NCBI GenBank assembly: GCA_900299345.1
Contig: OMJM01000047.1
Span: 1 to 64,000, forward strand
DNA length: 64,000 bases
Direction of reading: 5' to 3'
DNA from: a bacterium
Lineage (GTDB): Bacteria; Fibrobacterota; Fibrobacteria; UBA11236
Every line of letters starts with the position of its first letter. The stretch's first letter is position 1. The notes beneath the pieces are model-generated. The model was not told the DNA's origin, ran no database searches, and saw only the letters and a list, made by a program, of their open reading frames with translations. The position numbers and the translations under genes were made by a program. Positions 27,246 through 35,202 of the stretch are shown here, one piece after another.

Positions 27246-27805
27246 TCTTTGCCGCCTTTTTCGGCCAACAACTTCGTCAGCAGATCAATTTGCTTTTGCT
27301 GAATATCGATCAATTCGGTCCATTGCTTCTCGCGCAGGGCATCCAGTTTCTCATGCAATGCCAAGATTTCCAGTTCCGCCTTGAGATTCACTTCGTAATC
27401 GTGCGCCGCATCCAATCGATCCTTGGCGGCGAGACGATTCTGGGACATCATGATGACAGGCGCCTGCAATGCGGCAAGCATTGACAAGAAAAGATTCAGG
27501 AGGATATACGGATAAGGATCGAAAAACTTTCCACTATGGACCAGAATCAAGGAATTCAAAACCACCCACGTCAAAAGTACCGCGGCGAAAATGAAGATGA
27601 AGGTCCAAGAGCCGCCAAACGCAGCCATCTTGTCGGCAAGCCGCTGACCGAGGGTCAGCTTTTCGGTGAACTCACGATTGGTGTTGCGACTGACATGCTT
27701 GCGATCCGCAAGCTGACGCAACACTTGTTTTTCATGATCCGTCAGCGATTCGAATCCGGCGGGAAAAAATTTCCGGGCGATTTCGTCGATATGCTTCTTG
27801 CTCAT
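27242..27805 (-). CDS. DUF1003 membrane protein
   Basis: 187 residues with the DUF1003 signature. A soluble N-terminus precedes GQRLADKMAAFGGSWTFIFIF, two TM helices (about 66-86 and 98-118, FDPYPYILLNLFLSMLAALQAPVIMMSQNR) and a C-terminal coiled coil (about 125-185, DAAHDYEVNLKAELEIL). Function is unknown, though members are often called cyclic-nucleotide-like or small-channel-like without proof. Its 4-nt overlap with the MCE gene shows translational coupling. Confidence 0.88.
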   Translation of the reverse strand: MSKKHIDEIARKFFPAGFESLTDHEKQVLRQLADRKHVSRNTNREFTEKLTLGQRLADKMAAFGGSWTFIFIFAAVLLTWVVLNSLILVHSGKFFDPYPYILLNLFLSMLAALQAPVIMMSQNRLAAKDRLDAAHDYEVNLKAELEILALHEKLDALREKQWTELIDIQQKQIDLLTKLLAEKGGKE

Positions 27806-27857
27806 GAACGCATTCCTGCAATGGCTTGGAGGTAAAAGTACCCTCGAACAGAAGCCT

Positions 27858-28652
27858 TCATGCCCACAAGTTCAGGACATTTCGTCCTTCCCCAAGCTTG
27901 AAAGAGGAGGTAAGCGCTCTATGAACAAAGACCTTGGCTTGTCGGCAGGCCGCTGGTAGCGAACGCCCCAGCGCCAGATTCGCTGCAATGGAAGATGCCA
28001 GAACACATCCGGTTCCATGGGCATGAACCGGCAATCGTTTACCTCCGAACCGGCTCAACTTGCCATGCTGGCAAAGCATGTCCACACTTTCCGTGCCCGC
28101 AAGGTGCCCACCTTTTAGCAGGATGGCGTATGGTTTGTCCTTACCAAAAGTTCGCAGAACCGCTTCAGCATTCTGCATGTCAATTTTCTTGCCGCTGAGC
28201 ACTGAAAATTCTCCAGCATTGGGAGTGATTACGTGGCAACGAGGAAAGACCCGGTTCTTAAGAATGGAGAGGGCGGAGGACTCCAACAAAACGGCTCCCG
28301 AAGTCGAGCCCATGACAGGATCCAGCACCACGGGAATCCCAGCTGCTTCTTTACGCTCCAGTAATTTGGCAATGCGGAGAACCATGCTCCGCGAACCCAA
28401 GGCTCCAAGCTTGATTGCTTTAGGACGGAAGTCGGCAAAGATTACGCGCCACTGCTCCTCGACAAAATCCGGATCGAGAAACCGGACCTTTCGAACCCCG
28501 ACCGTATTTTGCGCCGTGAGCAAGGTTGGGATGGCTACACCGTGAACACCATGCCTGTGAAATGTCTTGAGATCGGCCTCGATACCTGCACCACCGCTGG
28601 GATCGGAACCGGAGATGGATAGGACAATGGGAAGAGGTTTTTTGCGTTTCAA
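27858..28652 (-). CDS. thiD: Hydroxymethylpyrimidine/phosphomethylpyrimidine kinase
   Basis: Phosphorylates HMP and HMP-P in thiamine biosynthesis. The 264-residue ribokinase-fold protein starts with LSISGSDPSGGAGIEADLKTF, the ThiD hallmark. It continues with TAQNTVGV, VLDPVMGSTSGA, ITPNAGEF, LLKGGHL and the anion-hole/catalytic block HGTGCVLASSIAANLALG. No other thiamine gene is adjacent. It is divergent from trxB with a 51-bp gap. Confidence 0.94.
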   Translation of the reverse strand: MKRKKPLPIVLSISGSDPSGGAGIEADLKTFHRHGVHGVAIPTLLTAQNTVGVRKVRFLDPDFVEEQWRVIFADFRPKAIKLGALGSRSMVLRIAKLLERKEAAGIPVVLDPVMGSTSGAVLLESSALSILKNRVFPRCHVITPNAGEFSVLSGKKIDMQNAEAVLRTFGKDKPYAILLKGGHLAGTESVDMLCQHGKLSRFGGKRLPVHAHGTGCVLASSIAANLALGRSLPAACRQAKVFVHRALTSSFKLGEGRNVLNLWA

Positions 28653-28703
28653 TCGTGAAATCCTCTCCCGTCAATTTAGCCCCTTTTCTAGCTTTGAATC
28701 CCT

Positions 28704-29666
28704 ATGAATAACCACATCGAAACCGTCGTCATCATTGGTTCCGGCCCGGCGGGACACACCGCCGCCATTTACGCCGCCCGCGCCAACCTGAACCCCCTGA
28801 TGTTCGAAGGCTTCATGGCTGCCGGAGTCGCGGCCGGTGGACAATTGACCACCACTACCGAAATCGAAAATTTCCCCGGCTTCGTCTCCATCGGAGGACC
28901 GGAACTTATGCACCATATGCGGGAGCAGGCCATCCATTGCGGCGCACGCATCCGCACCGAAACCGTGGCCAAGGTCGATTTATCCCAGCGCCCCTTCAAG
29001 GTGTTCTCCGAGGAAGGCGACGTGATTCTCGCCAAGACACTCATCATTGCCACGGGTGCCACAGCCAAGCGTATGCGCGTTCCCCGCGAAGAAGAATTCT
29101 GGCAGAAGGGTATCTCGGCTTGCGCCGTATGCGACGGTGCCTTGCCGTTGTTCCGCAACCAGCCGTTGGTCGTGATCGGCGGGGGAGACACCGCTGTTGA
29201 AGAGGCAACGTATCTCACCAAGTTCGCCTCCAAGGTGTACATGATCCATCGCCGCGATGAATTGCGCGCCAGCAAGGCCATGCAACAGCGCGCCTTCAGC
29301 AATCCCCATCTGGAAATCGTCTGGGACACGGGACTGGAAGATGTGTTTGGAGACAAGTTCCTCGAAGGCGTCAAACTCAAAAACCTCAAAACCGGTGAAG
29401 AAAAAAGCATGGAAGCCAAGGGTTTGTTCTACGCCATCGGCCACACACCGAACACCGCTTTTCTTGAAGGCCAGCTCAAGACCGACGAGAGCGGATACAT
29501 CATCACCACGCCCGGATCAACACTCACCAGTGTGCCCGGTGTGTTCGCTGCAGGCGACGTTCAGGACAAGCGCTACCGCCAGGCGGTAACTTCCGCTGGA
29601 ACAGGTTGTATGGCAGCATTGGATGCAGAACACTTTCTTGCATCCGAGGCCCACGGAGGGCACTAG
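28704..29666 (+). CDS. trxB: Thioredoxin-disulfide reductase
   Basis: NADPH-dependent flavoenzyme that keeps thioredoxin reduced. 320 residues, the usual length. FAD motif [18 protein letters not shown] is at the N-terminus, redox cysteines are Cys140 and Cys143 in CAVCDG, the NADPH motif is [12 protein letters not shown], and the C-terminal FAD motif is [20 protein letters not shown]. All are intact. The 3' end overlaps the convergent DUF3592 gene by 4 bp. Confidence 0.96.
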   Translation: MNNHIETVVIIGSGPAGHTAAIYAARANLNPLMFEGFMAAGVAAGGQLTTTTEIENFPGFVSIGGPELMHHMREQAIHCGARIRTETVAKVDLSQRPFKVFSEEGDVILAKTLIIATGATAKRMRVPREEEFWQKGISACAVCDGALPLFRNQPLVVIGGGDTAVEEATYLTKFASKVYMIHRRDELRASKAMQQRAFSNPHLEIVWDTGLEDVFGDKFLEGVKLKNLKTGEEKSMEAKGLFYAIGHTPNTAFLEGQLKTDESGYIITTPGSTLTSVPGVFAAGDVQDKRYRQAVTSAGTGCMAALDAEHFLASEAHGGH

Positions 29667-30214
29667 CTTCCGCGTGAAGATCGGAAGACCTTACCCGCGA
29701 AAGACGCCACGGGAAAAGCGAACAAAAGCATTCCGAACAGGACGAACACAGCTGCCATCAATAGCTTGAGGACGGGACGAAGCAGGCTATCCCTCTTCGT
29801 TTCCACAAACGAATCCTTCGGATCCAGCGGACTCACATGTGCTGTCACGGGATCTCCGATGTGATAAGAGTTCAGTCTTTTTTCCCAATAGGCCTTGGGG
29901 CGAGCCTCTTCCTCGAGCGAGAACCGCCACCCCCACACGCTTTGCCCGTTGACGAAGTATTCAAACAGGACATCCGGGTAGTACTTGTCTCCAGACTCCG
30001 CGGAATCGCGCCGGACCCGGACCTGCAGCATCGTGGCCGGGGTTTCCCGGTACTCGGAATCGAGATGCGTCAGCTTGTGAAGAATGCGATAATCCGAGAT
30101 GAGGGATTTCCCGCCCAATAACACCAGCATCAACCCGGCTACCAGCGAAAGAAATCTCACGCCGAAAGGAAGGCTTTCAATGTCTTCAGGAGGTTCAGGC
30201 GTGGATCGGTTCAT
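29663..30214 (-). CDS. DUF3592-like membrane protein
   Basis: 183 residues with a TM near residues 20-42 ([19 protein letters not shown]) and a C-terminal TM (about 148-172). Between them lies a periplasmic or cytosolic beta domain ([47 protein letters not shown]) that matches DUF3592. Function is unknown. It is divergent from the PBP gene (26-bp gap) and convergent with trxB. Confidence 0.75.
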   Translation of the reverse strand: MNRSTPEPPEDIESLPFGVRFLSLVAGLMLVLLGGKSLISDYRILHKLTHLDSEYRETPATMLQVRVRRDSAESGDKYYPDVLFEYFVNGQSVWGWRFSLEEEARPKAYWEKRLNSYHIGDPVTAHVSPLDPKDSFVETKRDSLLRPVLKLLMAAVFVLFGMLLFAFPVASFAGKVFRSSRGS

Positions 30215-30240
30215 GGAAGCTCACAGCAGTTGAATCGAAG

Positions 30241-33200
30241 ATGCTAAAATATTCACCTATCGTGTCCCATCGCGGAAAACTTCTACTGAAAATCTTTTCG
30301 GCAATTGTCACCATTTTAGGACTTTTGGCCGGGGGATTGTTTTGGGAGTTGCAAACCTCCCGCATACAAGCCCGTTACTTTTCAAAATGGGCCGCGAAAT
30401 TCGAGTATACCCTCGAAGATGGAATCAGTTCGCGCATCGCTTTTCCTCATGAGGGCCCGGAGGATTTACGGCGAGGTTACACCCGCATTCCGGAATTCGC
30501 AACCGCGTTGCGCGATCAGGGATTTTACATCGAGAAACAAACCCGGTTTTCTCCGGAGTTGATAAAATGGGCCGGCGGGGGGATGCCACCTCCGTACACG
30601 GAGAAAACGCAATCCGGTTTGCACCTCCTCGATCGTCGTGGCAGACCCCTCTACAGTTCCCCCTATCCTCACGCCGTATATCCTGCTTACGATTCCATTC
30701 CTTTTGAAGTGGTCAACACTTTGTTGTTTATCGAAAACAGGGATTTGCTGGACTCCTCCAGTCCTTACGCCAATCCCGCACTGGAATGGGCTCGTTTCGG
30801 GAAAGCCATTTCAGAGCAGACCAAGAAAAAACTGGGATTGCCTGCCAATGCGGCGGGCGGGAGTACGTTGGCCACACAGATCGAAAAGTACCGGCACTCC
30901 GGCGAGGGGCGCACTTCCACACCGCGTGAAAAACTGGAGCAGATGTTGTCCGCCTCTTTGCGGGCCTACCGGTTCGGTGAACAGACCTTACGAACCCGTA
31001 AGGATATCGTGCTGCAATACATCAATACGGTTCCCCTGGCGGCCATTGCGGGGTATGGAGAAGTAAATGGTTTGGGTGATGGCCTGGCGGCCTGGTACCG
31101 TACACCGCTCGACAGCTTCAATCTCCATATGAAGTCTGCCGATAAGGATACAGATTGGACACGGCGCGGATATGAGTATCGCAAGACGCTCAATCTGTTC
31201 ATCGCCCATCGTCGTCCATCGGATTATCTGCTGGATCGGCCCGAGGCGCTCAATGCCCTCGGCGACAGTTATGTGAGATTGCTCGGTGAGGAAGGAATCT
31301 TGTCCCCGAAATTACGGGATGCGGCACTGGCAGCCCGACCTCTGCTGGCTGTTCGCGCCGAAATGGGTCCGTTGCCGGATTTCTCCGAACGCAAAGCCGT
31401 GAATGCCATACGATTGCGATTGGCGCGCATGTTGGGAATGGGAAAGCTCTACGATCTGGATCGCCTGGATGTCACTGCTTCCACCACACTGGATGGCACG
31501 GCCCAGGACGGAGTGGGGAAGACATTGAAACGATTGAGCGATGATCCTGCGTTTTTGGACAGCACAGGCTTACGCGGATTCCGTCTGTTGGACAAGGGAG
31601 ATCCTGCCAAAGTCATCTATAGTTTCACTCTCTACGAAACATCCGGGAGCCGAAACCTTCTCCGCGTACAGGCGGATAATTACGATCGACCGCTGGATAT
31701 CAACGAGCAGGTCAAGCTGGATTTGGGTTCCACCGCCAAGCTGCGGACTCTCGTGCATTACTTGGAAATCCTGTCGGGGCTGCATCAACGTTGGGCCGGA
31801 ATTTCTTCATCCTCCTTGAGAGATACTGCCGCTACAGCACACGACGCACTGAGCCAATGGAGCGCACGGTTTCTTATGGAATCTCCGGACACATCGTTGC
31901 ACGCCATGCTCATGGCCGCGATGGAGCGCAAGTACTCGGCCAATCCCCGTGAAGTTTTCTTTACTGGCGGGGGACAACAGACATTCGACAACTTCGATCC
32001 CGACGATAACCACAAGACGCTTACAGTCCGTCAGGCTTTGCGCAACTCCGTGAATCTTGTGTTCATCCGCATGATGCGCGACCTCGTTGAATTTCACATC
32101 GCCGACGGCCCGGTATCCAAAGCCATGGTATTCGATTCCGGTGACACTCCGGCGCGTCGGCAATATCTGGAAAAATTTGCTGAGAATGAAGGTGCGGTAT
32201 TCCTGGAACGTTTCTTCCGGAAATATCAGAGCCTTTCCTCAGAACAGGCCGTCGAAACTTTTTTTCAAGGCTTGGTTCGCGCGGGCCCGCGTGGGTTGGC
32301 ATCCGCTTATCACTACGTATATCCGCATGCCACCGAAAAGGATTTCTCACACTTTGTTCATGAAACCGTGGGCGACTCCCTGATCTCCGAAACCAGTCTG
32401 GAGAATCTCTTTGCGCACACGACCGCGCATACGGAATGGATGCTGGCAGATTACGGCTTTGTCACGGGAGTTCATCCATTGGAATTGTGGCTAGTGGGTT
32501 ATCTCAGCACACATAAGCAGTCTACATGGAACGAAGTGCGCACGGCGGCACACCAACCCATGTTGGAAACCTACACCTGGCTGTTCCGATCCAGCCGCCG
32601 CCAAGCCCAGGATCAACGCATTCGATCCATCATGGAAATGGAGGCTTTCACAGAGATTCATCGCGCTTGGCAACAATTGGGTTATCCTTTCAGCTCGCTC
32701 GTTCCCTCACTCGGGACAGCGATTGGAAGTTCCGCCGATCGACCGAATGCGCTGGCGGGATTGATGGGCATTCTCTTGAACGACGGAAAGCGCTATCCGT
32801 CCGGCATGGTGCGCCGATTACATTTCGCAGCAGGAACACCTTACGAAACCATCTTTGCTTCGGGGGATACTCCGCCAGATCAGCTGCTGTCACCGGAGAT
32901 TTGCGGGGTCGTGCGCGAAGCCTTGCTCGATGTGGTGGAAAACGGCACCGCCGCGCGTGGCCGGGGCGCTTTCAATCTCCCGGATGGAACACCGATTGCA
33001 TTGGGTGGAAAGACCGGCACAGGAGATCAGCGTTACGAAACCTACGGACGTGGTGGGCAGTTGATCGAATCCCGCGTGGTGAATCGGACGGCAACTTTCG
33101 TCTTCTTTCTCGGCGATCGTTTCTTTGGAACCTTGACGGCGCACGTCGAAGGGGCACAGGCCGCCAATTACGGCTTCACCAGTGCGCTTCCGGTGAAGGT

Positions 33201-33267
33201 TCTCACCTTGCTGAAGACGCAACTGATGCCGCTGCTGCAGAGGCCAATATCCACTGTGGAATTTTAA
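30241..33267 (+). CDS. Divergent class A penicillin-binding protein (GT51 plus transpeptidase)
   Basis: Bifunctional peptidoglycan synthase of 1008 residues, inner membrane by one N-terminal TM (about 14-36). The GT51 domain has the catalytic Glu165 in FIENRD (normally EDxxF, here changed), GGSTLATQ (206-213), REKLEQ and KDIVLQYIN. The transpeptidase shows all three penicilloyl motifs: S497-T-A-K500, S603-V-N605 and K924-T-G926. About 120 residues precede GT51, and long insertions lie between the SxxK and KTG motifs, so the protein is larger than PBP1a/1b. Such long versions exist in several phyla and their specific role is unclear. Confidence 0.87.
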   Translation: MLKYSPIVSHRGKLLLKIFSAIVTILGLLAGGLFWELQTSRIQARYFSKWAAKFEYTLEDGISSRIAFPHEGPEDLRRGYTRIPEFATALRDQGFYIEKQTRFSPELIKWAGGGMPPPYTEKTQSGLHLLDRRGRPLYSSPYPHAVYPAYDSIPFEVVNTLLFIENRDLLDSSSPYANPALEWARFGKAISEQTKKKLGLPANAAGGSTLATQIEKYRHSGEGRTSTPREKLEQMLSASLRAYRFGEQTLRTRKDIVLQYINTVPLAAIAGYGEVNGLGDGLAAWYRTPLDSFNLHMKSADKDTDWTRRGYEYRKTLNLFIAHRRPSDYLLDRPEALNALGDSYVRLLGEEGILSPKLRDAALAARPLLAVRAEMGPLPDFSERKAVNAIRLRLARMLGMGKLYDLDRLDVTASTTLDGTAQDGVGKTLKRLSDDPAFLDSTGLRGFRLLDKGDPAKVIYSFTLYETSGSRNLLRVQADNYDRPLDINEQVKLDLGSTAKLRTLVHYLEILSGLHQRWAGISSSSLRDTAATAHDALSQWSARFLMESPDTSLHAMLMAAMERKYSANPREVFFTGGGQQTFDNFDPDDNHKTLTVRQALRNSVNLVFIRMMRDLVEFHIADGPVSKAMVFDSGDTPARRQYLEKFAENEGAVFLERFFRKYQSLSSEQAVETFFQGLVRAGPRGLASAYHYVYPHATEKDFSHFVHETVGDSLISETSLENLFAHTTAHTEWMLADYGFVTGVHPLELWLVGYLSTHKQSTWNEVRTAAHQPMLETYTWLFRSSRRQAQDQRIRSIMEMEAFTEIHRAWQQLGYPFSSLVPSLGTAIGSSADRPNALAGLMGILLNDGKRYPSGMVRRLHFAAGTPYETIFASGDTPPDQLLSPEICGVVREALLDVVENGTAARGRGAFNLPDGTPIALGGKTGTGDQRYETYGRGGQLIESRVVNRTATFVFFLGDRFFGTLTAHVEGAQAANYGFTSALPVKVLTLLKTQLMPLLQRPISTVEF

Positions 33268-34844
33268 CCCCGCATCAACTTGTAGTGCACGCCATCCATC
33301 AGTGCCTGCCACGAAGCCTCGATGATGTTGGTCGACACGCCGATGGTACCGTAAGGCTCCTGATCCGGATGGGCATGATCGACATAGCGTGTCCAGACGC
33401 GGACCGTGGCCCCCGTACCTTTGGCATTGTCCAGCACCCGCACCTTGAAGTCGATCAACTCCAGGGATTCGAGCGCTGGGAAGAAACGGACAAGTGATTT
33501 CAACAAAGCGGCATTCATGGCATCCACCGGCCCATTGCCCAAGGCGGAAGTTTCTTCAACCTGATCCCCGACTTTGAGTTTCAAGCGAAATTCTGATTTG
33601 AGAGAGCCATCCTCACCACGTTCCTCCACGGATTTGAAACCCAGGAACTCGAAGCTATCGCGGAAGAGACCAAGATGACGGCTCGCCAACAATTGAAAGC
33701 TCGCATCCGCCAATTCGAAATGATATCCCTGATCCTCCTTGCGCTTGACCTCCGCCAATATGGCAGCGACTTCCGGACTGCGCCTGTCCACATTGGGCGC
33801 AAGTTCACGGATCTTGTCCCAGATCAAACTGCTGCCGCTTTGATTGGACACGATGAAATCGCGCGCATTCCCCACCAGGGCGGGATCCATATGCTCGAAG
33901 CTCCGCGCCACCTTCATGACGCCATCCACGTGTGCGCCGCCTTTGTGAGCAAACGCCGCTTCGCCCACATAGGGCTGACGGATGTCGTCGGCAAGATTGG
34001 CTATTTCGCTGATGCTGAGGCTCAATCCACGCAACTCCTTGAGCTGCTCGTCGGACACGACCTTGTATCCCATCTTGAGCTGTAAATCCGGTACGATTAC
34101 GGTGAGATTGGCGTTGCCGCAGCGCTCGCCATATCCGTTGAACACGCCCTGCACTTGTGTCGCCCCCGCACGCACGGCGGCAAGACTGTTGGCCACGGCC
34201 ACGCCGGTATCGTTGTGGACATGAATGCCCAAAGCCGCGTTCAATTCCCGTTTGATCCGTGCTGTGATATCCTCCAGCTCCCAGGACAATGCCATGCCAC
34301 CGTTGGTGTCGCACAATACCAGGCAATCGGCGCCACCGTCCTTGGCCGCACGCAACGTCGACAACGCGTACTCCGGATTGGCCTTGTAGCCATCGAAGAA
34401 GTGCTCGGCATCGTACACGACTTCCTGTGCGTGTCGTTTCAAATAGGCCACGGAATCGCGGATCATGCGCAGGTTTTCTTCCAGCGTGGTACGCAGCACT
34501 TCGGTGACGTGTAAATCCCAGCTCTTCCCAAAAATGGTGATGACGGGTGCCTTCGAGTCGGTTAGCGGCTTCAAGATGGGATCATTCTCCGGGACCCCTT
34601 TCGGACGGCATGTGCTCCCAAATGCGGCGATCTTGGCATGCTTCCACGTCATTTGACGGGCACGGGCAAAAAATTCAACGTCCGTCGGATTAGTGGGGTT
34701 GGGCCACCCGCCCTCGATGTAATCCACTCCAAAGGCATCCAGCTTGCGAGCGATGGCCAGCTTGTCCTCGAGCGAAAAGGACAGGCCTTTTGCCTGATTG
34801 CCATCGCGCAATGTGGTGTCGTAGATGTAAACCTGTTTTTTCAT
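33264..34844 (-). CDS. cimA: Citramalate synthase
   Basis: Condenses pyruvate and acetyl-CoA to (R)-citramalate, opening the threonine-independent route to 2-oxobutyrate and isoleucine. The 526-residue protein begins YIYDTTLRDGNQAKG (catalytic Arg13, Asp14) and has the HxH metal motif in IHVHNDTGVAVANS and GYGERCGNANL. The C-terminal LeuA-dimer regulatory domain covers about 395-526. The length and DGNQ motif fit the CimA type (TIGR00977-like) rather than LeuA. ATG at 34844 has AGGAAG upstream. It is preceded by an isoleucine-rich leader peptide and a terminator, so attenuation is expected. Its 3' end overlaps the PBP gene by 4 bp. Confidence 0.93.
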   Translation of the reverse strand: MKKQVYIYDTTLRDGNQAKGLSFSLEDKLAIARKLDAFGVDYIEGGWPNPTNPTDVEFFARARQMTWKHAKIAAFGSTCRPKGVPENDPILKPLTDSKAPVITIFGKSWDLHVTEVLRTTLEENLRMIRDSVAYLKRHAQEVVYDAEHFFDGYKANPEYALSTLRAAKDGGADCLVLCDTNGGMALSWELEDITARIKRELNAALGIHVHNDTGVAVANSLAAVRAGATQVQGVFNGYGERCGNANLTVIVPDLQLKMGYKVVSDEQLKELRGLSLSISEIANLADDIRQPYVGEAAFAHKGGAHVDGVMKVARSFEHMDPALVGNARDFIVSNQSGSSLIWDKIRELAPNVDRRSPEVAAILAEVKRKEDQGYHFELADASFQLLASRHLGLFRDSFEFLGFKSVEERGEDGSLKSEFRLKLKVGDQVEETSALGNGPVDAMNAALLKSLVRFFPALESLELIDFKVRVLDNAKGTGATVRVWTRYVDHAHPDQEPYGTIGVSTNIIEASWQALMDGVHYKLMRG

Positions 34845-34871
34845 GGCTTCCTGCCTTTCAGGGTTTAAAAC

Positions 34872-34903
34872 AAAAAAGCCCGCTCTTGAGGAGCGGGCTT
34901 TTT
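34872..34903 (-). terminator. Attenuator terminator upstream of cimA
   Basis: On the minus strand an 8-bp stem, GCCCGCTC with GAGCGGGC, closes a CTCAA loop and is followed by six T residues (34877-34872), 27 nt before the cimA ATG. The 5' arm plus loop (34888-34896) is complementary to leader-peptide bases 34930-34938 (GGAGCGG pairs with CCGCTCC, extended by one G-U and one G-C). The hairpin therefore has a competing antiterminator. It could also terminate in the plus direction, but no gene there needs it. Confidence 0.85.
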
Positions 34904-34922
34904 CAGGAATGGGCAAAATCCT

Positions 34923-34979
34923 TTAAAGTCCGCTCCCCGGCGGGGTGATAATAATTCGAATCGCGAGGGTGGATTTCAT
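34923..34979 (-). CDS. Isoleucine-rich leader peptide of the cimA attenuator
   Basis: 18-codon frame, ATG 34979 to TAA 34923, encoding MKSTLAIRIIITPPGSGL. Four of five consecutive codons are Ile (ATT CGA ATT ATT ATC), and the PPGSG end resembles the PPCGA end of E. coli IlvL. The GGG-AGC-GGA codons are the antiterminator arm. Ribosome stalling at the Ile codons would free that arm, while translation to the stop would mask it and let the terminator form. The Shine-Dalgarno is weak. The peptide itself probably has no function beyond being translated. Confidence 0.82.
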   Translation of the reverse strand: MKSTLAIRIIITPPGSGL

Positions 34980-35079
34980 GTTCTGAGTCCAAGATAATCA
35001 ATTCTCAGCTGTTATAAAGTTGGCACTTGATGCGTGTTGTTTCCAAAAATCGCTTTGGGAAACGAAGTGAGCATTATCA

Positions 35080-35120
35080 CATAACTTGTTGATACATAAC
35101 CTGTTGTAACACTCTGTTAC
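35080..35120. promoter_or_regulatory. Direct and inverted repeats upstream of the Ig protein gene
   Basis: CATAACTTGTTG (35080-35091) and CATAACCTGTTG (35095-35106) are near-identical 12-mers with a 15-bp period. They are followed by the inverted repeat GTAAC-ACTCT-GTTAC (35106-35120). The arrangement looks like a regulator binding site, but no regulator can be named. The rest of the gene-free stretch 34980-35202 is AT-richer and must hold promoters for both the cimA leader (minus) and the Ig protein gene (plus). I could not place -35/-10 boxes with confidence. Confidence 0.4.
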
Positions 35121-35202
35121 CGTCACCCTGGTCCATTTTTCTTACGTCTTACTCCAGTTTGAATCACGTTTTCGAGTCTTTGACGCTAAAACAGGGGGAT
35201 CC

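Noticed and set aside
32526..33497. 323-codon plus-strand frame
   Set aside because: Out-of-frame reading of the PBP end and of cimA antisense; the PBP KTG motif lies in the other frame.
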